DNA of 64,000 bases from Polyangia bacterium (GTDB lineage: Bacteria > Myxococcota_A > Polyangia > Nannocystales > Nannocystaceae), in contig JAUHWG010000027.1 in assembly GCA_030424595.1 (NCBI GenBank), positions 1 to 64,000 of the forward strand, written 5' to 3'. The notes beneath the pieces were generated by a model, which saw only the letters and a list, made by a program, of their open reading frames with translations, was not told the origin of the DNA and ran no database searches. Shown here piece by piece: positions 28,445 through 37,413 of this stretch. A program made the translations under genes and the position numbers. Within the stretch, counting starts at the first letter, position 1. Each line of letters opens with the position of its first letter.

Positions 28445-29740
28445 TCAGCAATCGGCGAAGGCCGCCCAGCAGGCTGCAGGGTCGGCGATGTCCATGTAGA
28501 ACGAGTGCCAGGAGTTCGCGAGAGGGTATTCGGAGCCCCCGCTCGAGCAACCATCGACATGGTAGACGCAGGCTGTCCCGCTCCACCGTATTCCGAAGAT
28601 CAGCGCCTCGCAGGGGCCCTTGTCGAAGGAGTCGAAGGGCTCACACACCTTCCCGGTGACGCAGCCGTCGTCGAGATTGCCAGCGACCCGCGCCGGTACG
28701 CCCGCAGGGATGACGGAGCGCGCGGCACAGTCGCTGAGCGCCGGATTTGCATAGACCATGTATCCAGCGCCCGTGAAGCCGCCGAGAAGGGCGACGCTCT
28801 TGAGGTTGGGGTTCAGGCCTATGTCGATGACGCCATCGGCGACGATCACCCCTTCGAGGCCGGAGAGATCGGTGATCCCTGTCCGCCGGATCGACAGCGC
28901 CTTGGGGTCCCCCTCGGGCCCAAAGATGTGGTTTATCCCGGCGAGCGGCGCCAGGCTCTTGAGCTCGTAGAGCGGCCGGGCGTTGCCGATCCAGAGGAAG
29001 CCGCTGAGGCTCTTGAGCCCGCTGAGCGGGGTCAGGTCATCGACCCCGGAGTCTTCGATCCAGAGGCCGAGGTCGCCGATCAGCTCGAGGGCCTCGAGCC
29101 CCTCAAGACCCTCGAGCTGGTCGCCGTGGATCCACAGGCCGCCGACGCTGCGGAGGCTCGCCAGACCGAGGAGCCTTCGCGGTCCGATCGGTGGATACTC
29201 GTAGTCGGGGTTGAAGCCCCACAGCGAGTACTCTTCCGCCGTCACGAAGAGACCCCATACCTCTTCGAGCTCGCTGAGCTGGCTGAGGTCGTCGAAGTCA
29301 CCGACGATCTCGAGGTTCCCGCTGATGCAGCGGACCCCGGCCAGAGCCGCGAGGTCCTCGTCGTCCGCGACGAGAAAAGAGCCCTGGAGGCAGGCTACGC
29401 CGGTCGTCGATGAGTCGCTATCCGCGTCTGTGGTCGACGCCCCTGTGGTCGACGATGAGCCCTCCCCGGTGGAGCCCCCTTCGGTCGTAGCGCTTGACGT
29501 TGTTGTCGGTGTTGTTGTCGGTGTTGTTGTCGATGTTGTTGTCGATGTCGTCGTCGTCGCTGCCGTTGGCTCGGATGACGCAGCTCCAGAGCCGCTGGTC
29601 ATCGGCTCGCTCGCGCCCGTCGTGCTCGTGACCGCGCCCGTCGTCGCTGCGCCTGAGGTGTCCCCCTTCGGTGCTGGGCACGCGACGAGGACGAGCGCCC
29701 CACCGAAGAGGGCGAGGCGGAGTGGCGACGATAGATGCAC
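28445..29740 (-). CDS. Lipoprotein with receptor-L-domain/leucine-rich-like solenoid
   Basis: 431 residues from GTG 29740, chosen because it opens MHLSSPLRLALFGGALVLVAC with lipobox LVAC (Cys21); the frame upstream is open but non-coding in character. A long Ser/Thr linker runs to about residue 110. Repeats then follow with leucine spacing like LxGLxxLxxVGGLWIxGxxLExL, resembling ErbB/insulin-receptor L domains or LRRs. The C-terminus is cysteine-bearing (GNLDDGCVTGKVCEPFD). A surface-exposed binding protein is likely; ligand unknown. Confidence 0.78.
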   Translation of the reverse strand: MHLSSPLRLALFGGALVLVACPAPKGDTSGAATTGAVTSTTGASEPMTSGSGAASSEPTAATTTTSTTTSTTTPTTTPTTTSSATTEGGSTGEGSSSTTGASTTDADSDSSTTGVACLQGSFLVADDEDLAALAGVRCISGNLEIVGDFDDLSQLSELEEVWGLFVTAEEYSLWGFNPDYEYPPIGPRRLLGLASLRSVGGLWIHGDQLEGLEGLEALELIGDLGLWIEDSGVDDLTPLSGLKSLSGFLWIGNARPLYELKSLAPLAGINHIFGPEGDPKALSIRRTGITDLSGLEGVIVADGVIDIGLNPNLKSVALLGGFTGAGYMVYANPALSDCAARSVIPAGVPARVAGNLDDGCVTGKVCEPFDSFDKGPCEALIFGIRWSGTACVYHVDGCSSGGSEYPLANSWHSFYMDIADPAACWAAFADC

Positions 29741-29860
29741 CCGAATATCGTCGCAGCCGCGCCCACGCGGTGCAAGTCCTCCGTTCTCCTCACTTTCCGG
29801 GCCCCCCCCGTGACTCGTCGGAGCGCCAGAAATAGCATTCTCATGGTATTTTTTGGGGGT

Positions 29861-31483
29861 ATGTGGTCCATTGAGCAAATGGTCCAAGATACCGAGCGTG
29901 CGTATTCCTGGCCCGCCGAGAGGGTCGCGCCTGCGCTCGTCCTGGCGCTCGCCCTCGCCGGCGGATGCACGGGGGTCGATGGCGAGAGCGGCGGCTCCGA
30001 GGGGACGACCGAAGAGCCGATGACGACGCCGGTGCGGATGAGCTCCCTGACGGACTACCAACCGCTGAACGCGGCCGTGATCACGGTCAACGAAGATCCG
30101 ATGGAGGAGCTGGACCTGCTGAGCGTTCGTCACGGCGATGAGGCCTTCACAGGCGAGTACGACGGCAAGGCGTGGATGGTCTTTGAGGCGATCCCGGAGG
30201 GGTCCTTCGAGCTCCACTGGCGCCGTTCGCCGGACCCCGAGCTCCCCGACGTCGACGAGTCGCTCGTCGTGCTCGCTACGGACCAGCGCGAGCTCTACAC
30301 GGACCGGGTCTACAGCGGACGCCCCGACGTCGAGCTGGCGACGAACGCCGACACAGAGCTTCTCCTCGACGTCGAGAGCATGAGCTCTTTCGGGGATTTC
30401 GATCGCTTCGAGGTGTACTCCTACAACGCCGATGTCATCGCCGGGCTCACCCCCTCCGGGGAGCCGGGGGATGGACCGCTCTGGGGGGACACCGCGATCA
30501 CGCAGTGGGCTGTGCCATGGCAGGTCAGCTCCACCCGCGGGCCCAACCCGTTGGTCGATCCAGGGCTCGGCGATGACCTCTGGCTCAGCCACCTCCGAAG
30601 CTCCTATCTCGACATCGACAGCCCCGCCGACCCCTGGTACTTCGCCGAGGTCTACACCCTCATCGAGGCCGCGCCGCTCGGCCTGCCGCCGATGGTCGAC
30701 GGGGCGACGACAGGCGCGAGCGGGATCTTCGCGACGACCCCGCCCAAGTCGATCAGCGCCGACCTGCGGACGACCGAGTTTCTCGCGGAGCTCGGGCCTA
30801 GCGTGGCGAACCCAGAGATCATGGAGTGTAGCCTCCGGGTCCTGCTCGAGCCGGGGGTCGAGCTGCCGGTCTACGGGCTCCTGCCGACCCTCGGCGAGGT
30901 CACCAACGTCTCCACCACCGCCCTCACCGACCGGGTCATCGAGCTCGAATACGGCAACCCGTTCCCTGTCGGCACCGAGACGCTCTATGTCCGCTGTGTC
31001 TATTGGTATCCGCTCGTCCACCCGATCGAGGGCGACACGGACAACACTGTCGTCTACGTCGACGCGGGGTGGCCGGTCGAAGAGCTCGACGGGGCGCCGC
31101 TGCGACCCTTGCTCGGCAGCGTCCGCGAGGTGATGGTCGGCGGTCTACCTGCGCCGGTCGACGCGATCAGGACCGGCGTTGGGGCGACGCCGACGCTCAG
31201 CTTTGAGGCGCCGCCGCTCGGCGTCGCGGATCTTTACAGCGTCCGGATCTTCACCGTCGACAACACCCTGGGGGACGACGCGAGCGTCCTGCAAAAACGG
31301 AGGCAGGTCCTCTCCTTCGCGACCACGACGACGAGCATCACCGTACCCGAGGGGGTGCTCGAGCCCGGCTCCTACTACTACGCTCAGATCACCGCATCGG
31401 TCGGCCAGATGCCGGGTTCGGGTCGACCCTACACCCACACCTCTGGCAGGGCGGTGGCGACGACAGGGCTCTTCACGCCCTGA
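29861..31483 (+). CDS. Large lipoprotein of unknown function
   Basis: 540 residues from ATG 29861; ATGs at 29843 and 29879 are also possible. The signal ends in lipobox LAGGC (Cys36) and is followed by a short Ser/Gly/Thr linker. The body is acidic and beta-rich (for example VVYVDAGWPVEELDG, VLEPGSYYYAQITAS), with no enzyme motif that I recognise. It is divergent from the L-domain lipoprotein, with a 120-base shared upstream region. Confidence 0.7.
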   Translation: MWSIEQMVQDTERAYSWPAERVAPALVLALALAGGCTGVDGESGGSEGTTEEPMTTPVRMSSLTDYQPLNAAVITVNEDPMEELDLLSVRHGDEAFTGEYDGKAWMVFEAIPEGSFELHWRRSPDPELPDVDESLVVLATDQRELYTDRVYSGRPDVELATNADTELLLDVESMSSFGDFDRFEVYSYNADVIAGLTPSGEPGDGPLWGDTAITQWAVPWQVSSTRGPNPLVDPGLGDDLWLSHLRSSYLDIDSPADPWYFAEVYTLIEAAPLGLPPMVDGATTGASGIFATTPPKSISADLRTTEFLAELGPSVANPEIMECSLRVLLEPGVELPVYGLLPTLGEVTNVSTTALTDRVIELEYGNPFPVGTETLYVRCVYWYPLVHPIEGDTDNTVVYVDAGWPVEELDGAPLRPLLGSVREVMVGGLPAPVDAIRTGVGATPTLSFEAPPLGVADLYSVRIFTVDNTLGDDASVLQKRRQVLSFATTTTSITVPEGVLEPGSYYYAQITASVGQMPGSGRPYTHTSGRAVATTGLFTP

Positions 31484-31548
31484 GCAGGAGCGTCGCTCGC
31501 AGACGACGGGGAGCGACCCCCTCAACCTTGGCGCCGTGGCTCAGCGGG

Positions 31549-31574
31549 CGACGCTCGCTGGCGCGCGAGCGTCG
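31549..31574 (+). terminator. Possible terminator hairpin
   Basis: CGACGCTCGC (31549-31558) pairs with GCGAGCGTCG (31565-31574) over ten bases, loop six, 66 bases after the lipoprotein stop and before the next start. No clear T-run. Confidence 0.45.
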
Positions 31575-31705
31575 GCGCTGAGGGCATGCGATGGGCCGCC
31601 GACCGTGCCGGAGAGCGCCGAAGAGCGCGGAAGGAAGAGCGGGACGAAGTCTGCGTAGAGACGCCCTGCACTGCTATCGTGTCCTCTCTTCGGCCAGGCC
31701 GATCC

Positions 31706-32287
31706 ATGCTCGCATCGACAGAGTTCACGTCCACCGGCGCTCGACAGCGACGCAACCGCGCGGCGCTCCGAGTCGTCGCCTGTTCGGGCTGGTCGCTGCT
31801 CCTGTGGGGGGGCTGGGCGTTCGTCGCGAACCTCCCCTTCGGCCTGCGGGCGGCGGCTCAGGCCGCCACAGCCCAGGGCCTGCTGAGCTTGACCGTGACC
31901 TTCGTGATGACGGCGCTCCTCGAGGTGGTGAGCCGGTCGTGCCGCGGCGCCGTCGCCAAGCTCGTCCTGCCCACCGCGGCCGCGGTCGCCTTCCACGCGC
32001 TCGCCACGATCGGGGTCCACTGGGCAGCGGGCACCCCAGCGCTGGCGGCCTCGGTCACGCCCGTGATCCTCGCCGGCGTGGTCTACTCGGCGAGCTACGC
32101 GGCCGGGCTCCTCCTGGCCTCGCACTACGAGGGGCGGATCCCCGCGCCCGTCGCTCGACTCCTGCGTCGACTCCAGCGGCGCGGACCCGCGGGCTCCTCA
32201 GTGCAGCGGTCTGAGCGGGGCGCGGTCGACCCATCGTCACCACGCTCGATGCGGCGCTCCGCTCCCCCCTCCGGAGAAGGAGCATGA
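31706..32287 (+). CDS. Four-helix membrane protein
   Basis: 193 residues from ATG 31706. Four hydrophobic segments (about 25-43, 55-80, 90-110, 118-140) and a basic, serine-rich C-terminal tail. No known motif. Its stop codon overlaps the ribosome binding site of the next gene, whose start is four bases later, so the pair is translationally coupled. It may support or sense with the CNB-CPBP protein. Confidence 0.65.
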   Translation: MLASTEFTSTGARQRRNRAALRVVACSGWSLLLWGGWAFVANLPFGLRAAAQAATAQGLLSLTVTFVMTALLEVVSRSCRGAVAKLVLPTAAAVAFHALATIGVHWAAGTPALAASVTPVILAGVVYSASYAAGLLLASHYEGRIPAPVARLLRRLQRRGPAGSSVQRSERGAVDPSSPRSMRRSAPPSGEGA

Positions 32288-32291
32288 ACCT

Positions 32292-33467
32292 GTGCCCTTG
32301 AGCCGCAGGACCCTCCTTGGCGCCACCACCGAGCCTGCCCTGCCGGCCTGGCTCGACCATGTGTTCTTCGCCGGTATGGACCCGAGCCAGCTCGAAGCGC
32401 TCCTAGAGCACATGGAGGAGCTCGTCTATGGAGATGGTGAGTACGTGGTCCACGAAGGCGCTCGCGCCGACGCGCTCTTCGTGATCACCGGCGGGTCCGT
32501 CGCGGTCGTCCGCGAGAACGACGACGGTCGTCACGTGCTCCACGAGATGGGCGAGGGGGAGCTCTTCGGCGAGCTCGGGATGTTCCTCGACAAGGTCCGC
32601 ACCGCGAGCATCGTCGCCGTCGGCGAGGCGACGCTGCTCCGCCTCCCCTTCGCGTCGCTCGTCCAGGGCGACGCCGGCGAGAGCATCTCCGGACACCTCT
32701 CCGGACGCTTGCTCCGCAACGTCAACAAGGTGCTCGCCCTGCGGACTAAGAACCTGTCGGACAACGCTGTGACGCTCCTGCGCGAGCGCCTGCAGATGGG
32801 CCAATTCTTCGTCAGCCTGATCTGTCTGCTCGTCATCTACACGCTCGGGCTCAGCCTCGAGAACACCTACGAAGAGCGGCTCGCGGGCTACGGCCCGCTC
32901 GTCTCGATCCTCCTGCTCGCCGTGATCGCCCTGATCTGTATCGTTCAGATCCGCCTCATGGGCTGGAGCCTCGATCGCTTCGGCGTCCACCTCCGCGGCG
33001 CCAAGGCAGCGCTCACAGAGGCGGCCTGGCTGACCGCCGCGGTCCTGACCCTCTTGACCTTGGGCAAGTGGCTGCTCATCCAGCTCCACCCGAGCTTCGC
33101 CGACATCCCGCTCATCGGCATTGGCTCCCGACTAGAGACCTACGGCCTGGGCAAGCTCCTCCTCCTAGGCGCCTCCTACGCCCTCTTCGCGCCCGTGCAG
33201 GAGTTCATCGCCCGCGGCGTCCTGCAGACCTCGCTCGCCTCGTTCCTCTCGTTTCGTCGGTCGACGCTCGCGGCGATCATCCTCTCGAACACGCTCTTCG
33301 CCGCGCTCCACCTCCACGTCTCGTACACGCTCGCCGGCCTCGCCCTGGCCTCCGGGCTCCTCTGGGGGGTGATGTTCGCCCGCCACCCGACGCTCGTCGG
33401 CGTCTGCGCCTCGCACGTGGTCATCGGCCTCTACACGATCTACGTCCTCGCCTCGTCGCCGCTCTAG
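32292..33467 (+). CDS. Cyclic-nucleotide-binding domain fused to CPBP (CAAX protease/Abi) intramembrane domain
   Basis: 391 residues from GTG 32292 with AAGGAG upstream. Residues about 20-145 form a CNB/CAP-like beta-roll (VVHEGARADALFVITGG, GEGELFGELGMF, KVRTASIVA). Membrane helices begin near 170. The C-terminal CPBP metalloprotease core has Glu304-Phe-Ile-Ala-Arg308, His340/His342 in FAALHLHVS, and His375 in CASHVVIG. The first motif is EFxxR rather than the usual EExxxR, so one glutamate ligand is replaced. A protease controlled by cAMP/cGMP or by another small ligand is the simplest reading; CNB specificity was not judged. Confidence 0.82.
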   Translation: MPLSRRTLLGATTEPALPAWLDHVFFAGMDPSQLEALLEHMEELVYGDGEYVVHEGARADALFVITGGSVAVVRENDDGRHVLHEMGEGELFGELGMFLDKVRTASIVAVGEATLLRLPFASLVQGDAGESISGHLSGRLLRNVNKVLALRTKNLSDNAVTLLRERLQMGQFFVSLICLLVIYTLGLSLENTYEERLAGYGPLVSILLLAVIALICIVQIRLMGWSLDRFGVHLRGAKAALTEAAWLTAAVLTLLTLGKWLLIQLHPSFADIPLIGIGSRLETYGLGKLLLLGASYALFAPVQEFIARGVLQTSLASFLSFRRSTLAAIILSNTLFAALHLHVSYTLAGLALASGLLWGVMFARHPTLVGVCASHVVIGLYTIYVLASSPL

Positions 33468-33559
33468 CCGCTGTACTGGGCCGTACCGCAAGTTTCGGCG
33501 GGGCCGAGAGGGGCGACGAGGGCTGGAGAGCGCGCGGGACCTTTGCCACGGGCTGCTAG
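33468..33559. repeat. Half copy of the palindromic MITE-like element
   Basis: Core CCGCTGTACTGGGCCGTACC starts at 33468, directly after the CTAG that contains the upstream stop; the left arm is missing. The right arm and tip are intact (CTTTGCCACGGGCTGCTAG, ends 33559). The rest of the gap to 33672 holds nothing recognisable. Confidence 0.75.
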
Positions 33560-33672
33560 CTCTCCATCCCACTCGGGTCCAGCCGACGATCGACCCCCTG
33601 CTGCGCCGCAGGTCGCGACATTGCAGGACCGGCGCTGGAGGTGATGGCGACCCGCGAACACCCCACCGCGCG

Positions 33673-35271
33673 TCAGGCCGCGTCGCGCTGCTGACGACGC
33701 AGGCGCAGGGCGTGGACCCGATCGAGCACCGCGTCGACGCCGAGCAGACGCGCCCCCAGGTAGAGCCAGGGGTAGAAGAAGTAGCGGGCCCGCTGCCGCC
33801 GCCAGATCTGGTCGACCGCGGCGCGCCGCGTCAGCGGATCGGCGAGGCGAAACTGGGCGCTCATCCCCGGCGAGAAGAAGGTCTTGAACCAAGCGAGCGG
33901 GCTGCTGACAAAGAGCCGACCGTAGTGCGGACGGACGCCCGCGAGCGCCGACACCTCACGCCCGTAGTCGACGATGTGGACCAGGCCTGGCGCCCGTCGC
34001 CGGCCCATGAAGAATTTGTCCCGCGCCGCCTTGTCGCGGACGATCGCCGATCTCATCGCCGCCGCGTCCGGGAGCTTCACGCGGCCGGCGAAGACCCGCG
34101 CCGCCAGGAAGCTCTGGATCTCGCTCATCATCGGCAGCGAGCCGACCGTCGGCCGAGCGTAGCCGATGAAGGCGATCGACGGCTCTTCGGGGTCAAAGAC
34201 CATCTTGAAGCGATCTTCGACGCCTCGCTCGGCGAGCGCCCGCGGAAGGAAGGGGAACGCCGCGCGGTAGCCGGTGCATGCGATCACGCAGGTGTAGGCT
34301 TGGCGGTGGCCGCCGGTGAACGTGACCTCGCGTCCGTGGACCGCCGAGACTGCCCCCTCGGCGCGGACGCGGCCCTCCTTGACGAGCTCGACGACGTGAC
34401 CGTTCTTGTTGATGAAGGCGTGCATAAAGGGCACGCCCTTGCGCCACTGTGGGATCCCGTGCCCCTCGTAGTCGAACACCGAGCCGGTCGATCCGATCAG
34501 ACACAACCAGCGCATCCCGGGCTTGCTCCGGTGAAAGGGTGAGACGAGCTGGATACAGCGCGAGCTCGCCTCGTCGAGCGGGCTGTCGTCCTTGTCGTAG
34601 CGTCCGGGCCCCGTGCGATCGGGGAACGCCGCCTTGCGGAAGAAGTGTTGGCCGCTGGGCAACGCCCACGTGATCGAGGCCTTCGTCGCCGCCAGCCGCT
34701 CGACGACGTCGCTGGCCGACTCACCACCCCCGTAGACCAGGACGTCGTCCTCGGGGCCGAAGCTGTCGGGGTCGATCGCCTTGATCTGTCCGACGTGGAG
34801 CGAGCTCCCCTCGAACTCCGCGAGCGCCCCCACGAGCGGCTTACGCCGCTGATGGAGGCCGGCCGAGACGACGAGGAAGCGCGACGTGACCGTCCGCTCC
34901 CCCGCGCGGACCCGCCAACGCCCCCCCTCTCGACGCGCCGACTCGACCGCGCAGCCGAAGCGGATCCGCGGGCCAAGGCCGTGGTGGGCCGCGTAGCGCT
35001 CGAGGTAGTCGAGGATGTCGCGGTGGTGGACGAAGTTGCCGACCGCGGGATCCATCGGGAAGTCCGACGCCTCCGTGACGGTCGCCGAGCTCGAGGTGAC
35101 CGTCGACTCCATCACGGTCACGACCTCCGGATCAGGAGAGTAGCGCCAGACCCCGCCGAGCCCCTCGCGGCGCTCGAGGATGACGACGCTGAGGCCGTTC
35201 TCGAGCATGTGTCGCGCCGCCAATAGACCCGACCAGCCCGCGCCGATGATACACACGTCCGCGCTCTCCAT
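33673..35271 (-). CDS. Flavin-containing monooxygenase (FMO-like)
   Basis: 532 residues from ATG 35271, preceded by GGAGGGGAG; an in-frame ATG at 35298 is possible. FAD Rossmann motif GAGWSGLLAARHM at about 9-21, then ERREGLGGVW, and a second NADPH-type site VYGGGESASDV at about 160-170. FxGxxxH-like sequence FEGSSLHVGQI is close to the FMO fingerprint. It oxygenates N- or S-containing small molecules, using NADPH and O2. Divergent from an opine-dehydrogenase-like gene, suggesting a joint amine or amino-acid-derived pathway, but substrates are unknown. Confidence 0.85.
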   Translation of the reverse strand: MESADVCIIGAGWSGLLAARHMLENGLSVVILERREGLGGVWRYSPDPEVVTVMESTVTSSSATVTEASDFPMDPAVGNFVHHRDILDYLERYAAHHGLGPRIRFGCAVESARREGGRWRVRAGERTVTSRFLVVSAGLHQRRKPLVGALAEFEGSSLHVGQIKAIDPDSFGPEDDVLVYGGGESASDVVERLAATKASITWALPSGQHFFRKAAFPDRTGPGRYDKDDSPLDEASSRCIQLVSPFHRSKPGMRWLCLIGSTGSVFDYEGHGIPQWRKGVPFMHAFINKNGHVVELVKEGRVRAEGAVSAVHGREVTFTGGHRQAYTCVIACTGYRAAFPFLPRALAERGVEDRFKMVFDPEEPSIAFIGYARPTVGSLPMMSEIQSFLAARVFAGRVKLPDAAAMRSAIVRDKAARDKFFMGRRRAPGLVHIVDYGREVSALAGVRPHYGRLFVSSPLAWFKTFFSPGMSAQFRLADPLTRRAAVDQIWRRQRARYFFYPWLYLGARLLGVDAVLDRVHALRLRRQQRDAA

Positions 35272-35832
35272 CCCCACACTCCCCTCCGTCGAAACCATAG
35301 GATATCCTGCCGATGACGTGCTCACTCTGCCTGCAACGTGTGTGCCGACGGCAAGAGCGACGCCTGCGTGGCCACGCCGCGGACGTATAAAAGGTCCCAA
35401 GAGACAGCGAAGGGGACGCCCGCTCGGAGCGGGAGGACGTCACCCGTGCGAGCTCGACAGAGGAGGCGGTGGCCCAAGCTCTGGGTGCTCTCGCGCCGGT
35501 GTCGTCGGCGCTCTTGGCCCCGACGAAGCGTCGCTCGACGGGTCCCCAATGCGAGGTGCAGCCGAGCCGAGAGGCTCGACGTGGTCCACCTCGTCGCCCC
35601 GTGCACGATCTGCCGGCGGAGTGCGGATTCCCGCAGGGTGCTCCGCCGCCGCCACTCCTGCGAGGCCGTCGTTCTCCGACAGCGAAGGATTCGCCCTTGG
35701 CACGGTGCTTGCTCTTCAAGCGCTCCAGCGGACGGGTACCGCACCAAGCTGACGGCATACGCGAGCTCCGCCGTCGTCCGGCGGTCACCAATGCTTCGCG
35801 CCTGCCGACGCCCTCTGTGCCCCGACGATCCC
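35272..35832. other. 561-base intergenic region with a decayed element copy
   Basis: Between divergent FMO and opine-dehydrogenase genes. About 35476-35580 contains degraded element arms (GGGTGCTCTCGCGCC, GCTCTTGGCCCCGACGAAGC), but the core and ends are too worn to define. No gene is supported, though open frames exist by codon bias. Confidence 0.5.
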
Positions 35833-37200
35833 ATGCCTCGAAGCGCTAGACCGATCCCGCCCCCCGAACGCGGCCGCGCTGCGCCGCGGACCCTCGTCCT
35901 CTGCGGCGGCGGCAATGGCAGCCACGTTCTCGCCGCCACTATCGGCGCCCGACCGGGCTGGCGGGTACGGGTTCTCACCACGCGACCGTCCGCGTGGTCG
36001 ACCCAGATCGAGTGCGTCGAACAGGTCCATCGCAGCGACAGCTTCCCCCTCCTCGGGACGCGCCGCGTCGATCACCGGGGCGCTGTCGAGGCAGCCTTCG
36101 CCTGGGATGACGCGGCCGAGGCGCTCCGCGGCGCCGACGTGGTGGTCCTATCGTGCCCGGTCCACGCTCACCGCTCGATCCTCGAGCGAGTGCTGCCTGT
36201 CCTCGATCCGCGGAGACCTGTGCTCCTCGGCAGCCTCTTCGCCCAGGGCGGCTTCGACTGGGTCGTCCGCGACGTCGCCGCACGCTCGCGACTCCCCGAG
36301 CGTACCGCCGTCTTCGGCATCCAGCGCTTCCCGCTCCTGTGCAAGACCGCGGAGTACGGCCGCGGGGTCGAGCTCTACGGCAGGTTCGCGCGGGTCTACA
36401 CGGCCATCGCCGCGACGGATCCGGAGCTGCGCGCGGGCGCTCTGGCGACGCTCGGCGAGCTCTTCAGCCGACCGGTCGTCGAGGTCCCGAGCTTCCTCTG
36501 CGCCACGCTCAACATGTCCAACCAGCTCCTCCACCCGGGGATCGCCTGGGGCCACTTCCACGACTATGTGCCTGGCGAGACGGTCTACGCCGAGCGCGTA
36601 CGCTTCTACGGGGAGCTCAACCGCCGCGGCGTCCGAGCCATGGAGGCGATCTACCGTGACCTCTACAGCGTCACCCGTGACCTCGCCGATCTCACCGGCG
36701 TTGCGCTCCTCGACTACCTCGGCGTCGACCCGCTGATGCGCTGGGCCGTCCGCCTCCGCACAGGTCTGCTCCATCGCCGCGGCGTCGACGGGCTCGGACC
36801 GCTGCGCCACCTAGAGGAGCTCGTCGGCCCCCTCACCTTCCGCAACAACCGGCGCCTTCGCGACCTCTACGCGCCGATGCTCCCGAGCCCCGACGGCCGC
36901 GGCTACGTCCCCGACGTCCGCTCCCGCTTCTGGACCGATGACATCCCCCACGGCCTGTGCGTCCTCGCTGGGCTCGGCCGGGCGCTCGGGACCCCGACCC
37001 CTCGGATCGACGGGCTGATCCGCGGGCACCAGGCGATGATGGGGCGGACGTACCTCGACGGCGAGCGCCTGGGGCCTGACTTTCTCGACACAGGCGCGCC
37101 CCAGCGCTACGGCGCGGACAATCGCGAGGCGCTGCGCGAGCTGGTCTGCCGGTCGATCATCCGCGGACCACGGCCGACCCGGACGCACCTCCTGGGCTAG
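35833..37200 (+). CDS. Opine/octopine dehydrogenase-family NAD(P) oxidoreductase
   Basis: 455 residues from ATG 35833; the open frame extends upstream to 35338 without coding character. The NAD(P) motif VLCGGGNGSHVLAA (about 22-35) is distinctive of the octopine/nopaline dehydrogenase family. The C-terminal alpha-helical catalytic domain carries NMSNQLLHPGIAWGHFHDY, matching the conserved Asn/His-Pro region. Family members join a keto acid to an amino-bearing partner, reducing the imine. No nicotianamine-synthase-like metallophore partner is adjacent. Confidence 0.83.
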   Translation: MPRSARPIPPPERGRAAPRTLVLCGGGNGSHVLAATIGARPGWRVRVLTTRPSAWSTQIECVEQVHRSDSFPLLGTRRVDHRGAVEAAFAWDDAAEALRGADVVVLSCPVHAHRSILERVLPVLDPRRPVLLGSLFAQGGFDWVVRDVAARSRLPERTAVFGIQRFPLLCKTAEYGRGVELYGRFARVYTAIAATDPELRAGALATLGELFSRPVVEVPSFLCATLNMSNQLLHPGIAWGHFHDYVPGETVYAERVRFYGELNRRGVRAMEAIYRDLYSVTRDLADLTGVALLDYLGVDPLMRWAVRLRTGLLHRRGVDGLGPLRHLEELVGPLTFRNNRRLRDLYAPMLPSPDGRGYVPDVRSRFWTDDIPHGLCVLAGLGRALGTPTPRIDGLIRGHQAMMGRTYLDGERLGPDFLDTGAPQRYGADNREALRELVCRSIIRGPRPTRTHLLG

Positions 37201-37413
37201 ACCAAGCGCTCCATCGGTCGGCTCCGGCGAGCGCCGCTCCTCCCCGGCAGCGATGCCCGCGAGCGTCTGACCGACGCTGACGCTGGCCCGAGCGCAATAT
37301 CGCTGCCAGGCCACGTTCGCGGCGAGGCTCTGCTCCGGCCCCGACCGACTCCGCGAACAAATTCTCTCGACCTCTGTGAACCGCCGGCGGAGGGCTGCGA
37401 CTACCCGGACACT

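Noticed and set aside
28272..28499. GTG-started 75-codon frame with a lipobox-like start
   Set aside because: It overlaps the convergent L-domain lipoprotein by 55 bases and its tail is composition-like; the signal resemblance alone is too weak.
35338..35832. Upstream extension of the opine-dehydrogenase-like frame
   Set aside because: The composition is not coding-like, it crosses a decayed element copy, and the protein motif starts only after 35833.
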